DNA of 64,000 nucleotides. Source: Gluconacetobacter azotocaptans (GTDB lineage Bacteria > Pseudomonadota > Alphaproteobacteria > Acetobacterales > Acetobacteraceae). The notes below the pieces were generated by a model. It worked only from the letters and a program-made list of their open reading frames with translations. It was not told where the DNA came from and ran no database searches. This document shows, in pieces, positions 1-9,021 of the stretch (positions are counted from its first letter, which is position 1; the number at the start of each line of letters is the position of its first letter). The stretch is taken from positions 186,001-250,000 of the forward strand of contig NZ_JABEQF010000005.1 in the NCBI RefSeq assembly GCF_014174355.1, given 5' to 3'. The position numbers were made by a program, and so were the translations under genes.

Positions 1-221
1 TGCGTCTGGCCTTCGCCGAGGCGTCGCGGGCCCGCCATATCGAGGCAACCGTCAGCGTCGGCCTCGCCGCCCCGACCACCCTCGACCTGCCGCTGGGCGA
101 CCAGATGGCGATTGCCGATTGGGCCCTCTACCGGGCCAAACGCATGGGCCGCAACCGCGTGGAGGGGCCCCCCGCGGACGGTCCCGCCGTTCCTCCCGCG
201 GCCCGGGCCGGCGCGGGATAG
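1..221 (+). CDS. GGDEF-domain protein, C-terminal fragment (probable diguanylate cyclase)
   Basis: Only the last 73 or so codons lie in the window, and the gene begins upstream of it. The frame reads through a VSVGLA strand followed by an ALYRAKRMGRNRV helix. This is the conserved end of GGDEF domains, which make the second messenger cyclic di-GMP. The GGDEF active-site loop itself lies outside the window, so catalytic competence cannot be judged. After the domain there is a short Pro/Ala-rich tail and a TAG stop. Confidence 0.8.
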   Translation, partial: RLAFAEASRARHIEATVSVGLAAPTTLDLPLGDQMAIADWALYRAKRMGRNRVEGPPADGPAVPPAARAGAG

Positions 222-236
222 GACGGCCGGCGCACC

Positions 237-3200
237 CTACTGCACCAGGCGCCGCAGCACGCCAGGCAGGAAGACCGAGAACGGATTGACATGCAGCGCG
301 GGCTCGTTCATCGCGCCGCTGACCACGAAGGTCGCTGCCAGCAGCCCACCGCCCTTTTCGGGACTGAGCAGCCGCCCGACGCCGGGCATGTGCCCGGGGA
401 TGGCATTGACCGCGAAGGCCGGCACGATCGTGCCCTTCAGGTCCAGCCGCCCGCGATCCAGGTCCACTGCCCCCTGCAGCGTGACGCCCAGCGATGCGTT
501 GCCGGCCAGACCGTCGTGGATGGACAGGGTGCCGTCGCGGAACGTCAGCGGCAGCGACACCCGGTCGACCAGGAAGCCCGGCGCGCGCGGCGCCTGCATC
601 CAGCCATAGATCGAAGCATTGTTCGCCAGCCGCACCGCGTCGGGCGCCTTGCGCATCATGATGGGGTCCATCGTCAGGATGCCGGAAAACGGCGCGGAGG
701 GCTGGCGGTCGTCGAACACCCCCTGCAGGGTCGTCCGGCCGCCGCTGAACTGCCCCGTCAGGCCGATCCGGTGCAGGATCTGGCCCAGATCCTGCACACT
801 GGCCCACAGATGCCGGCCATCGGTCTCGGGCGTCAGGATCGCCGTGGCCGGCGACGGGCCGGCCATCGAGAAACGCATCCGCATCAGCCGAACGCCGTTA
901 TCCTCCAGATACGCCCGGACGCCCTGAAGGGCGGCGTCGCGACTGTAATAGAGTGTGCCGGCTTCGGCATCGATCACCCAGCGACGGCCCGGCGGCCCAT
1001 GGACCCGCCCCGACGCGGCCTCGGGCATGTGATAGCTGGCGGGGGGCGCCGCGCCCTTCGATGCCGCCGGGTCGGACGCCAGCAACGGCGACAGGTCGAG
1101 CACCGGGGCATGGATGGCGACCCGAATCGGGTCGCGCGCTCCGGCGGGAATGCCCACGGTGGCGTCGCCCCGCGACCGGCCGACGCGGAATCCCCGCAGC
1201 ACCAGGCGGCTGGCCTGCCCGTCGGTCACGTTCGCCCGCCCATCGACCGACAGCTCCGGCCCCGTCGCATGTATGGCTTCGACCGACGAAAGCCGCGCGC
1301 GGTCGAGGCCCAGCCGCACCGACGCATGCGCGGCCTGCCCCCGCGCCTTGCGCCACACCGGAATGGTCAGGGCGGCGTCGTCCAGGTTCAGGTTCAGGTC
1401 GATCCGTCCGTCGCCGCCGGGGAACCGGTCGTACGCGACGTCCAGATCGGCGCTGCCCTCGAAACGCTGCCCGAAGGTCAGGCCGGTGCGGGCCGCGTCA
1501 TCGGGCGTGATATGGGCCCGCACCCGCGCGCTTTCGGTCGTGCGGACCTCAGGCCCGGTCCGGAAATCCATGCTGTAGGAAATCGTCGCAGGCACCCCGC
1601 CCAGCCGCCCGCCCCCACGCAGGGTCAACCCCTCGGTCGTGGCGTCGATGGCCAGCCGCCCGTCATCCAGCCCGCGCCCCAGCACCACCTTGCCCAGATG
1701 GACGCGGGTGATGTCGGCATGGGTGTCCAGCTTGATATCGGCCACCTTGACATGGGCCGTCAGAGGCAGGGCCAGATGCAGGCTGATCCGGGCCTGTCCC
1801 GACGGCTGGCTGAAGCCCAGCGGATGGCGCGACAGCAGATGCAGGCGCGGTTCGGCCAGCAGGGCCAGCACGTCGCGGGCGTTGCCGCGCAGCGTGGTGG
1901 AGATATCGCCCATCTGGTCCTTCAGCAGCAGCCCGTCGATGCGCATGCGTCCAGGCCCGACCTCGACCCGCCCGGTGCCGGTCGCATCCACGTTGCGGCC
2001 GGTGCGATCCACCAGCTGGACCCCATGGTCGAAGGCGATCGACAGCGAGTCCGGCCCGTCGAAGACCAGGCTGGCGTCAAGCCCATGCATCGGCGCGATC
2101 GGCCGTAGCCAATGCACGTCCAGCCCCGATCCGTTGACGCCGCCGCCCAGCGAAACCAGGTGGATCCCGTGCCAGCCCGTGCGCCCTTGCAGCCCGACCG
2201 AGATATGCAGGTCGGACGCCGTGCCGCGCGTGATGTTGCGCGTCACCCACAGCCGCGCGCCCTTCGCCGCCCCGGCCGGCCAGTAATTGCCCATGGTGGC
2301 GAAATCGAGCGATGGAATGCCGGCCGAAAGCGTGATCCGCACCGGCCCCGTACCGGTCAGCGACGCCGCGTCCAGCACGCCGCCGGCCCGCAGCACCGGG
2401 CCGCTGGCCGGCAGGTCCGGATGGTCCGGCGCGCGCAATTGCGCCACCAGTTCATCGAGACGGACCGTAGCCGCTCCGGCCAGCGGTCCGGCAGGCGACG
2501 GGGCGAATGTGGCCGACACCTTCGCGTGGCCGCTGTCCAGCAGCAGATACCCGCCCTGGCCGCTGTCGATGCGACCGGCCCCGGCGTCGAGACGCAGGTC
2601 CGCCGTGCCGGGACGCATCGCAAGGCCCGGCCCGTCGGCGCGCAGATGCACCGTTCCGTCCAGGCCAAGCGGCACGTCGATCGCCGACAGCGCCGGCGCG
2701 AAAGCCGCGAACGCAGACAAGGTGACGGGCGTCGCCGAAACGCGCCAGCCGATGCCGCCGGCATCGCGCCGTCCCTCGGCCCGCACCACGGCGGGGGCGC
2801 CCGCCTTTGGCCCCGACATTCCCACGGACGCCCGGCCGGTCAGGCCCAGATGGCCCGCCATCCATTCCGTCCGCAGATCGGCCGCGATGCCGTACAGCCG
2901 CCAGCTCTCCGCCGTCCGGGCATCCGCCAGCGTGACCACACCGTCCGCGATCTCGAGGCGCCGGATCCGTCCCAGGTCCACCGGCAGGTCGTCCCCTCGG
3001 TCATCCGGCGGCGTGGCCTCCCCCAGATCCAGCGCGATCGACCCGTCCGCCCGCCGCCGCAACGCCAGACGAACCGAGGACAGATCAATGGCCAGCGGCG
3101 CGACCCGCCCATGAACCAGCGGCGCGCCGGCCAGGACCACATGCGCGGCCCCGATCCGGTCGGCCACGGCCCCGTCGGCCCGCAGCAGGCGCAGTCCGTC

Positions 3201-3515
3201 GGCCGAAATATCGACCGGCGCGGCCAGCCCCCGATGCAGAACGTCCCACCCGATTCGCACCCGTGCCATATCCAGCCGGGCCGCTGCCGGACGCCCCACG
3301 CCGCCAGGCACGACCGTCGCCGGCAGCGCCAGCCGGGCCAGCGGCGTGACATCCATCGGCCCCATGGACAGGCGCAGCCCCAGGGCGACAAGCCCCACGA
3401 CCGGCACGGCGACCGCCCCCGCCACCATCGGCAGGACGCGCCGGCGCCGGCGCGGCGTTCCGCCCCCCTTGTCCCCGCCATCGCGGGTGGGGGCGCCTTG
3501 ACCCGACGTCGCCAT
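237..3515 (-). CDS. AsmA/YhdP-like large envelope protein
   Basis: The product is about 1092 residues. It has a basic N terminus, one N-terminal membrane segment (about residues 25-50, VAGAVAVPVVGLVALGL) and then a very long beta-rich region of repeated short strands. The last 250 residues carry the typical AsmA-like C-terminal pattern: a TLQGVFDD strand, NNASIYGWMQAP, then LQGAVDLDRGRLDLKGTIVP and a final segment ending HVNPFSVFLPGVLRRL. Such proteins are anchored in the inner membrane, span the periplasm and are linked to phospholipid transport and outer-membrane homeostasis. The family is clear and the substrate is inferred. An ATG at 3515 is taken as the start; an in-frame GTG at 3548 is an alternative. 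The gene is divergent from glnE. Confidence 0.8.
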   Translation of the reverse strand: MATSGQGAPTRDGGDKGGGTPRRRRRVLPMVAGAVAVPVVGLVALGLRLSMGPMDVTPLARLALPATVVPGGVGRPAAARLDMARVRIGWDVLHRGLAAPVDISADGLRLLRADGAVADRIGAAHVVLAGAPLVHGRVAPLAIDLSSVRLALRRRADGSIALDLGEATPPDDRGDDLPVDLGRIRRLEIADGVVTLADARTAESWRLYGIAADLRTEWMAGHLGLTGRASVGMSGPKAGAPAVVRAEGRRDAGGIGWRVSATPVTLSAFAAFAPALSAIDVPLGLDGTVHLRADGPGLAMRPGTADLRLDAGAGRIDSGQGGYLLLDSGHAKVSATFAPSPAGPLAGAATVRLDELVAQLRAPDHPDLPASGPVLRAGGVLDAASLTGTGPVRITLSAGIPSLDFATMGNYWPAGAAKGARLWVTRNITRGTASDLHISVGLQGRTGWHGIHLVSLGGGVNGSGLDVHWLRPIAPMHGLDASLVFDGPDSLSIAFDHGVQLVDRTGRNVDATGTGRVEVGPGRMRIDGLLLKDQMGDISTTLRGNARDVLALLAEPRLHLLSRHPLGFSQPSGQARISLHLALPLTAHVKVADIKLDTHADITRVHLGKVVLGRGLDDGRLAIDATTEGLTLRGGGRLGGVPATISYSMDFRTGPEVRTTESARVRAHITPDDAARTGLTFGQRFEGSADLDVAYDRFPGGDGRIDLNLNLDDAALTIPVWRKARGQAAHASVRLGLDRARLSSVEAIHATGPELSVDGRANVTDGQASRLVLRGFRVGRSRGDATVGIPAGARDPIRVAIHAPVLDLSPLLASDPAASKGAAPPASYHMPEAASGRVHGPPGRRWVIDAEAGTLYYSRDAALQGVRAYLEDNGVRLMRMRFSMAGPSPATAILTPETDGRHLWASVQDLGQILHRIGLTGQFSGGRTTLQGVFDDRQPSAPFSGILTMDPIMMRKAPDAVRLANNASIYGWMQAPRAPGFLVDRVSLPLTFRDGTLSIHDGLAGNASLGVTLQGAVDLDRGRLDLKGTIVPAFAVNAIPGHMPGVGRLLSPEKGGGLLAATFVVSGAMNEPALHVNPFSVFLPGVLRRLVQ

Positions 3516-3601
3516 GCCGTTCACGGTGCGCACCCGCACGCGGCCCACGCCGTTCCAGCCCCACCGGCCGCCACGCCCCCAGCCAAGCCCGAAAACGGAT
3601 C

Positions 3602-6600
3602 ATGCCCCGACCGACGACACCCCCCGCCCCCATCTGGACGGATCGCCCCTGGCCGGAACCCGCCGATGCCCGCGGCGCCGCGCTGCTGCTGGAGGACCTG
3701 CACGAGATCTGGGCCGAGCATGGCCTGCGGCCCGACCTGCTGCGCGCCGCGGGGGTGGAACGTCTGCTGGCCGCCCTGGGGGGCAACAGCCCCTACCTGG
3801 CCGGCCTGGTCCGGCGCGACCCGGAACCTTTCGCCCGCCTGCTGGCCGACGGGCCGGATCGCGCGATGGCCGCCATACTGGACCATCTGGCGTCCCTGAC
3901 CCCGCGTGACAGCCGCGCGGACATCGCCGCGACGCTGCGCGCCGCCAAGCGCCAGGCCGCGCTGGCCATCGCGCTGGCCGATATCGGGGGCCTGTGGACC
4001 CTGGAGCAGGTGACGTTGTCCCTCAGCCGCCTGGCGGAAGGCGCGCTGGATGCCGCGGTCAGGCATCTGCTGCGCTCGGCGCACGATACCGGGCAGATCG
4101 TCCTGCGGGACCCCAATCGCCCCGCGCGCGGCAGCGGCTTCGTCGTCCTGGCGATGGGTAAGCTCGGCGCGCGGGAACTGAACTACTCCTCGGATATCGA
4201 CCTGATCGTCCTGTACGATCCGGACTGTCACGCCGGGCACGAGGATCTGCGCCGGATCTTCATCCGCATGACTAGCGACCTTGTCGGCCTGATGGAAGCG
4301 CGCGATGCCGATGGCTACGTCTTTCGCACCGACCTGCGCCTGCGCCCCGACCCGTCGGCGACGCCCCCCGCCATCCCGTTCCCCGCGGGTATCGTCTATT
4401 ACGAAAGCCTGGGCCAGACCTGGGAACGCGCGGCGATGACCAAGGCCCGCCCCGTCGCCGGCGACATCCCCGCCGGCCGGCGCTTCCTGCGCGCGATCCA
4501 GCCCTTCGTCTGGCGCCGCCACCTCGATTTCGTGGTCATCGACGATCTGCACGACATGAAGGCGCGCATCGACCGGCACCGCAACGCCGGGCGCGCCGGC
4601 CTGTCGCAGTTGACCGATCGCACCGTCCACGACCCCGGGCAGGCCCGCGACTGGCTGCTGGGCCACGATCTGAAACTGGGCCAGGGCGGCATCCGCGAGG
4701 TGGAATTCGTGGCCCAGGCGCTGCAACTGGTGTGGGGCGGCCGCAAGCCCGAACTGCGCGACCCCACCACGCTGGGCGCCCTGCGGCGGCTGGTGCGGGC
4801 CGGCCTGATCCCCCGTGCCGAAGGCGAAAGCCTGGCGCGCACCTATCGCATGCTGCGCCGGGCGGAACACCGGCTGCAGATGCAGGCCGACCACCAGACC
4901 CATCGCCTGCCGTCCACGCGCGAGGGCTTCAACGCCTTCGCCGTGTTCATGGAGGAAGACGGCGGCCGGGCGCTGGCGGCCATGATGCTGCCGATCATGC
5001 AGGAGTCGCGCCGGATCTTCGAAGGCCAGTTCGCCGAGCCCGGCGGCCCCGGCCCCTCGGTCGATCCCGAGGCCGAGGATCTGGCCGACCATCTGGCGGC
5101 GGCCGGTTTCGCCCCGGCCGACATCTCCCCCGCCCTGGCCCTGCTGCAACGCTGGAGCGGCAATCGCCTGCGGGCCCTGCGGTCCGACCGGGCGCGCATT
5201 CTGCTGCGGCGGCTGTTGCCGGCCCTGCTGACCCGCTTCGGCCAGCAGCGCGACCCGCTGACGTGCCTGCGGCGGTTCGACGCCATGCTGGCCCGACAGT
5301 GGGCGGGCGTGCAGTTCCTGTCGCTGCTGGAACGCAATCCGGCCCTGATCGACCGCATCGCGACCATCCTGGACGGATCGCCCTTCCTGGCGGACCATCT
5401 GGCCGAAACCCCTGCGGCGCTGGACGGCCTTCTGGACAGCGCCACCGACGACGGGGATGGGGGCAGCGACGTGTCCGCCCCCCAACTGGTGCGGCAGCAC
5501 GTCGCCCGCGCCACTTCGACCGAGCAATTGCTGCCCGTCCTGCGCGGACTGGTACGGGGCGAGGAATTCCGCCTGTCCAGCGCGCGTCTGGAAGGGCGGC
5601 TGGACGTCGATACGGCCAGCCGGGCGCGCACCGACATGGCCGACGCCGTCATCCGCGGCCTGCTGAAGACCGTGACGGCCGAACACCGGCGGCGCCATGG
5701 CCGCGTGCCCGGCGGAGCCATGGCGGTCATGGTGCTGGGCAAGGCGGGATCGCGCGAGATGATGCCGGGATCGGACCTGGACCTGATGCTGGTGTTCGAC
5801 CATCCGGAAGAGGTGACCGAAAGCGTGCTGCCCCAGCGCGGTACGGCCGGGGACGGCGGCCTGCCGCCGCGTCCACTGGCGGTGGGGCCATACTTCGTCC
5901 GACTGGCGCATGCTTTCATCGGCGCCCTGACGGCGCCCGGGCCGGAAGGGCCGCTGTACGAGGTCGACATGCGGCTGCGGCCGTCGGGCTCCAAGGGGCC
6001 GGTCGCGGTCTCGCTGGCCGCCTTCCGGCGCTATCACGCCGAAAGCGCCTGGACGTGGGAACGCATGGCCCTGACCCGCGCGCGGGTGGTGGGCGGGCCG
6101 CCCGCCCTGGTCCATACCCTGCGGGCAGCCATCGGCGTTGCGCTGGACGGCCCCGCCCGGCCCACCGCCAAGGCCCGCAAAACGATTTTGGAGGATGCGC
6201 GGGCCATGCGCGAACGTCTGGCGCGCGATCTTCCGTCCACCGGCCCGTGGGATATCCGTCGCCGGCCCGGCGGCCTGACCGACGTCGAATTCATCGCGCA
6301 GGCCCTGCAACTGGTGGCCGGCACCCCCGCGGCGCGCGATCCGTCCACCCAGGTGGCTCTGCGGCGTCTGGCCCGCCATGGCGATCTGGACCCGGCCTGC
6401 GCCCGCATGCTGGAACAGGCCGATCATGACTGGCGGTCGGTGCAGAGCATGCTAAGAATCCTGTTCGGGCCGCGCCCCCCCGCCGACCCGGTCGCCGCCA
6501 CATCGGCCGCCACGGCCGAGATCCTGCTGCGGGAGATCGGGGCCGGCACCGTGGACGCGGCGCTGGAACTGATGGAACGCCGGGCCCAGGCGGTGCGGGC

Positions 6601-6631
6601 GGCCTTCACGCACCTGATCGGCCCGATCTGA
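3602..6631 (+). CDS. glnE: Bifunctional glutamine synthetase adenylyltransferase/adenylyl-removing enzyme
   Basis: This 1009-residue protein has two nucleotidyltransferase domains. The N-terminal deadenylylating half carries NYSSDIDLIVLYD at about residue 197. The C-terminal adenylylating half carries MPGSDLDLMLVFD at about residue 720. Each half is followed by a repeat of the LGQGGIREVEFVAQ type (GGLTDVEFIAQ in the second half). GlnE attaches AMP to, or removes it from, a tyrosine of glutamine synthetase in response to PII, which makes it the main nitrogen-status switch. The length fits the family (about 950-1000). The ATG at 3602 is the first start after the divergent AsmA-like gene. Confidence 0.96.
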   Translation: MPRPTTPPAPIWTDRPWPEPADARGAALLLEDLHEIWAEHGLRPDLLRAAGVERLLAALGGNSPYLAGLVRRDPEPFARLLADGPDRAMAAILDHLASLTPRDSRADIAATLRAAKRQAALAIALADIGGLWTLEQVTLSLSRLAEGALDAAVRHLLRSAHDTGQIVLRDPNRPARGSGFVVLAMGKLGARELNYSSDIDLIVLYDPDCHAGHEDLRRIFIRMTSDLVGLMEARDADGYVFRTDLRLRPDPSATPPAIPFPAGIVYYESLGQTWERAAMTKARPVAGDIPAGRRFLRAIQPFVWRRHLDFVVIDDLHDMKARIDRHRNAGRAGLSQLTDRTVHDPGQARDWLLGHDLKLGQGGIREVEFVAQALQLVWGGRKPELRDPTTLGALRRLVRAGLIPRAEGESLARTYRMLRRAEHRLQMQADHQTHRLPSTREGFNAFAVFMEEDGGRALAAMMLPIMQESRRIFEGQFAEPGGPGPSVDPEAEDLADHLAAAGFAPADISPALALLQRWSGNRLRALRSDRARILLRRLLPALLTRFGQQRDPLTCLRRFDAMLARQWAGVQFLSLLERNPALIDRIATILDGSPFLADHLAETPAALDGLLDSATDDGDGGSDVSAPQLVRQHVARATSTEQLLPVLRGLVRGEEFRLSSARLEGRLDVDTASRARTDMADAVIRGLLKTVTAEHRRRHGRVPGGAMAVMVLGKAGSREMMPGSDLDLMLVFDHPEEVTESVLPQRGTAGDGGLPPRPLAVGPYFVRLAHAFIGALTAPGPEGPLYEVDMRLRPSGSKGPVAVSLAAFRRYHAESAWTWERMALTRARVVGGPPALVHTLRAAIGVALDGPARPTAKARKTILEDARAMRERLARDLPSTGPWDIRRRPGGLTDVEFIAQALQLVAGTPAARDPSTQVALRRLARHGDLDPACARMLEQADHDWRSVQSMLRILFGPRPPADPVAATSAATAEILLREIGAGTVDAALELMERRAQAVRAAFTHLIGPI

Positions 6632-6665
6632 ACGATTGGGCGCCCGCCCCTGACGGAGAACATGC

Positions 6666-7151
6666 ATGCCGGACACCGAACTCCCGATCTTCCCAGCTCC
6701 CGGCGCGCCGGTGCCGGATTTCGACATGCCCGCCAGCCGGAACCGCCGTGTCAGCCTGGCCGGCATGCGCGGCCGGCCGTTCATCCTGTATTTCTACCCC
6801 AAGGCGAGCACGCCGGGATGCACCACCGAGGCCTGTGGTTTCCAGGAGGCCCTGAACGCCCTGGGGTCCACCGGGATCCCGGTCATCGGCGTCTCGCGCG
6901 ACGCGATGAAGGCGATCGACAAATTCGCCGACGCCCAGGCCCTGGACTTCCCGCTGGCCTCCGACACCACGGGCGCGGTGACCGAAGCCTACGGCGTCTG
7001 GGGCGAGAAATCCCTGTACGGGCGCACCTATATGGGTGTCGAACGGGCCACCTTCCTGATCGACGCCCAGGGCCGGCTGGTGCAGGCCTGGCGCAAGGTC
7101 AAGGTCCCCGGCCATGCGGCCGAGGTGATGAAGGCGGCCGGGGCCGCCTGA
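6666..7151 (+). CDS. bcp: Thioredoxin-dependent peroxiredoxin, Bcp/PrxQ type
   Basis: The 161-residue protein has the PrxQ signature YPKASTPGCTTEACGF, with the peroxidatic cysteine at C52 and the resolving cysteine at C57. The GVSRDAMKAIDKF and GRTYMGVERATFLID segments are typical of the family. It reduces hydrogen peroxide and organic hydroperoxides in the cytoplasm using thioredoxin. A GGAG sequence lies just upstream of the ATG at 6666. An overlapping ATG at 6662 is in another frame and is not used. It follows glnE by 34 bases and may be read from the same transcript. Confidence 0.93.
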   Translation: MPDTELPIFPAPGAPVPDFDMPASRNRRVSLAGMRGRPFILYFYPKASTPGCTTEACGFQEALNALGSTGIPVIGVSRDAMKAIDKFADAQALDFPLASDTTGAVTEAYGVWGEKSLYGRTYMGVERATFLIDAQGRLVQAWRKVKVPGHAAEVMKAAGAA

Positions 7152-7175
7152 CCCCGGCGCGCCCCGTCCTGGAAA

Positions 7176-7538
7176 TCAGTAGCCGGGATAGGCGTATCCG
7201 TAAGGCGCGCCATAGGCCGGCGGCGGAGGCGGCGGGGCATAGGCCTGCTGCTGCTGCGCGATCGCCATGCCGGCCGCGCCGATCAGCGCACCGCCCACCA
7301 GGCCGCCGACAAAGGCGCCGCCGGGCCCGTAGCCCCGGTGGTAATAGCCCGGCCCCGGGCCGCCCCATCCGCGCCCGCCGCCGCCATGCCAGCCCCGGTC
7401 GCGCCATCCATGGTCATGCCACCCATGATCGCGCCATCCGCCATGGTCCCGCCAGTCCGCATGGGCAGCGGGGGCTGCGGCCGCAAGGCAGCCGGCCACG
7501 ACCGGAACCGCCAGCAGGAAACGTGCCATCTTGTGCAT
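7176..7538 (-). CDS. Small secreted Gly/His/Trp-rich protein with a glycine-zipper segment
   Basis: No function is recognised. The 120-residue product starts with a clear signal peptide (cleavage expected after the AAHA around residue 27). It then has short repeats built on W-R/H-D-H/R-G (about residues 28-52), a Gly/Tyr-rich stretch, a small-residue hydrophobic helix of glycine-zipper type (GAFVGGLVGGALIGAAG) and a Gln/Pro/Tyr-rich tail. Such proteins are usually envelope-associated. An AGGG lies 7 bases before the ATG at 7538. The gene converges with bcp and ends 24 bases from it. Confidence 0.7.
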   Translation of the reverse strand: MHKMARFLLAVPVVAGCLAAAAPAAHADWRDHGGWRDHGWHDHGWRDRGWHGGGGRGWGGPGPGYYHRGYGPGGAFVGGLVGGALIGAAGMAIAQQQQAYAPPPPPPAYGAPYGYAYPGY

Positions 7539-7705
7539 GTGCGAACCCTATCTTGCTGCGCGGAGGGGGGCACCCAGGCCCGACCGATCCTCCGCTTCAC
7601 CGGCAAGACAACATGACCGACATGGCGATTTGCGGGCGGTTTCGCCTTTTTCCGGTCACAAAACATCTCAATGCGTAAAAACGCCGACGAGGCGCGCGTT
7701 CCCCC

Positions 7706-8305
7706 TTACGGATGGGCGGCCCGCACCTCGGTCAGCCCATCAGGAATCGCAAACACCGGGTCGGGCTGCGCGGCCCGCACCAAAGTGTCGGCCTGAACCA
7801 GGACGTGGCCATCCCGGACGACCTGCAGCATGACCCCGTCATCGGTATAGCAGACGTCGCTGGCCCGCCCGTCGGTGTCGGTGGCATGCCACACGGTGCA
7901 GGGCTGGCCCGCCACCACCATCGACGGCCCCCGCGCCCAGACGCCCGCCGCCCGCTGGCCGGGCGCCGACAGCGCCGGCCCCGGCGCCGGGATGGTCGTG
8001 CGGGCCTGGTGGGCCGTGTCCACGACCGTCAGCAGGCGCGTGCGATAATCCGTGACCATGAACGTGGCCGATCCCTCGGGATCCACGCGCTGGCGCTGCT
8101 GCTGCCCGGACCAGCGCATGCGCTGGCGGACCGGCGGCCGCGACGGGTCGGGCGAGGTAATCACATAAGTCACGTCGACATCGTGCTGCGGCGTGACGAA
8201 GGGCGCGTCGTCGGCCGCGCGCGACACGGCCGGCGCCCCGATCAGCACGCCCGCCATTACCCCGGCCAGCACCCCCGCAAGGGGGGTGCGCATGGCTATG
8301 GTCAT
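7706..8305 (-). CDS. Secreted hypothetical protein, paralogue of the upstream neighbour
   Basis: The 199-residue product has an N-terminal signal peptide ending near AVSRAADD. I cannot assign a function. It resembles the product of the adjacent gene (8302-9021). Both have a DV-V-Y strand soon after the signal peptide, a central stretch on a conserved residue pattern, a V-AG-PCT-W motif and a VCYTDDGVML motif (ACVTDDGVIL in the neighbour). The two cysteines in these motifs are shared and could form a disulfide. The start codon overlaps the neighbour's stop as ATGA, so the two are probably translationally coupled. Confidence 0.75.
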   Translation of the reverse strand: MTIAMRTPLAGVLAGVMAGVLIGAPAVSRAADDAPFVTPQHDVDVTYVITSPDPSRPPVRQRMRWSGQQQRQRVDPEGSATFMVTDYRTRLLTVVDTAHQARTTIPAPGPALSAPGQRAAGVWARGPSMVVAGQPCTVWHATDTDGRASDVCYTDDGVMLQVVRDGHVLVQADTLVRAAQPDPVFAIPDGLTEVRAAHP

Positions 8306-9021
8306 TCGCCCGAACGCGCCATGCCGCCCGTCACCGCCTGGCCGCCGATCGCGGGCGACGGCGCAACCCGGCGGCGTGTCACCTGCTGGTAATCGGCGGG
8401 CGGCTCGAAGATCGTGGAGGCAATCGGGCCATAGACGACTTTCGTCGCCTCCAGCCGCCCCTTCATGCCATCGCCATCCACGCCGTCTTCCCGCAGGATC
8501 ACGCCGTCATCGGTCACGCAGGCGGTGGCCGATCCCCGGCCCGAGGCCACGCCCCATTCCGTGCAGGGCACGCCGGCCACCTGCGCCGCGCCCTTGCGCG
8601 TAAACTGCATCGACAGGTCCAGCAGGAACGGGTTGCGGATGCCGTACTTCGCGTCGAGCTTGGTATAGACCTTCTGCTTGTTCAGAACGATCGTCACCTG
8701 CCGCGCCGCGCGGTTCAGGATCGTGGACCCCACGCCCTCGGGGCTGTCGAGTCGCATCATGCCGCCATTGGCGGTGAACCAGGCCTGCACCGTCTTGGGC
8801 GATGGCGCGCCCTCGGGCTGCACGCTGTACTCGACCTGCACGTCGCGCGTGGGCGCCAGCGGCGGATGCGCGGCGACGTTATCGCCCACCCCCTGGGCGT
8901 GGGCTGGCAGGACCACGCCCCCCGTTGCGGCCGCGAACGCCAGCCCCGAAATCGCCAACGTCGCGATCGCCAGCCCCGATATCGGCCGGCGGCGGCCCGT
9001 CGATGGAACGGTCATGGTCAT
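8302..9021 (-). CDS. Secreted hypothetical protein in the aat operon
   Basis: The 239-residue protein has a hydrophobic signal segment (about residues 16-40, ending LPAHAQG). The mature part is predicted to be beta-rich and includes MMRLDSPEGVGSTILNR and VAGVPCTEWGVASG, followed by CVTDDGVIL. The look is of small periplasmic lipid- or ligand-binding proteins such as the DUF4412-type group, but I would not name a ligand. The ATG overlaps the aat stop by 4 bases (ATGA), with GGAG just upstream. It is therefore the second gene of an aat operon, with its paralogue third. Confidence 0.75.
   Translation of the reverse strand: MTMTVPSTGRRRPISGLAIATLAISGLAFAAATGGVVLPAHAQGVGDNVAAHPPLAPTRDVQVEYSVQPEGAPSPKTVQAWFTANGGMMRLDSPEGVGSTILNRAARQVTIVLNKQKVYTKLDAKYGIRNPFLLDLSMQFTRKGAAQVAGVPCTEWGVASGRGSATACVTDDGVILREDGVDGDGMKGRLEATKVVYGPIASTIFEPPADYQQVTRRRVAPSPAIGGQAVTGGMARSGE

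Noticed and set aside
3521-6427. A 968-codon open frame antisense to glnE
   Set aside because: It mirrors glnE codon structure in a GC-rich genome, is rich in Arg/Gln/Gly without any domain, and glnE on the plus strand is unambiguous.
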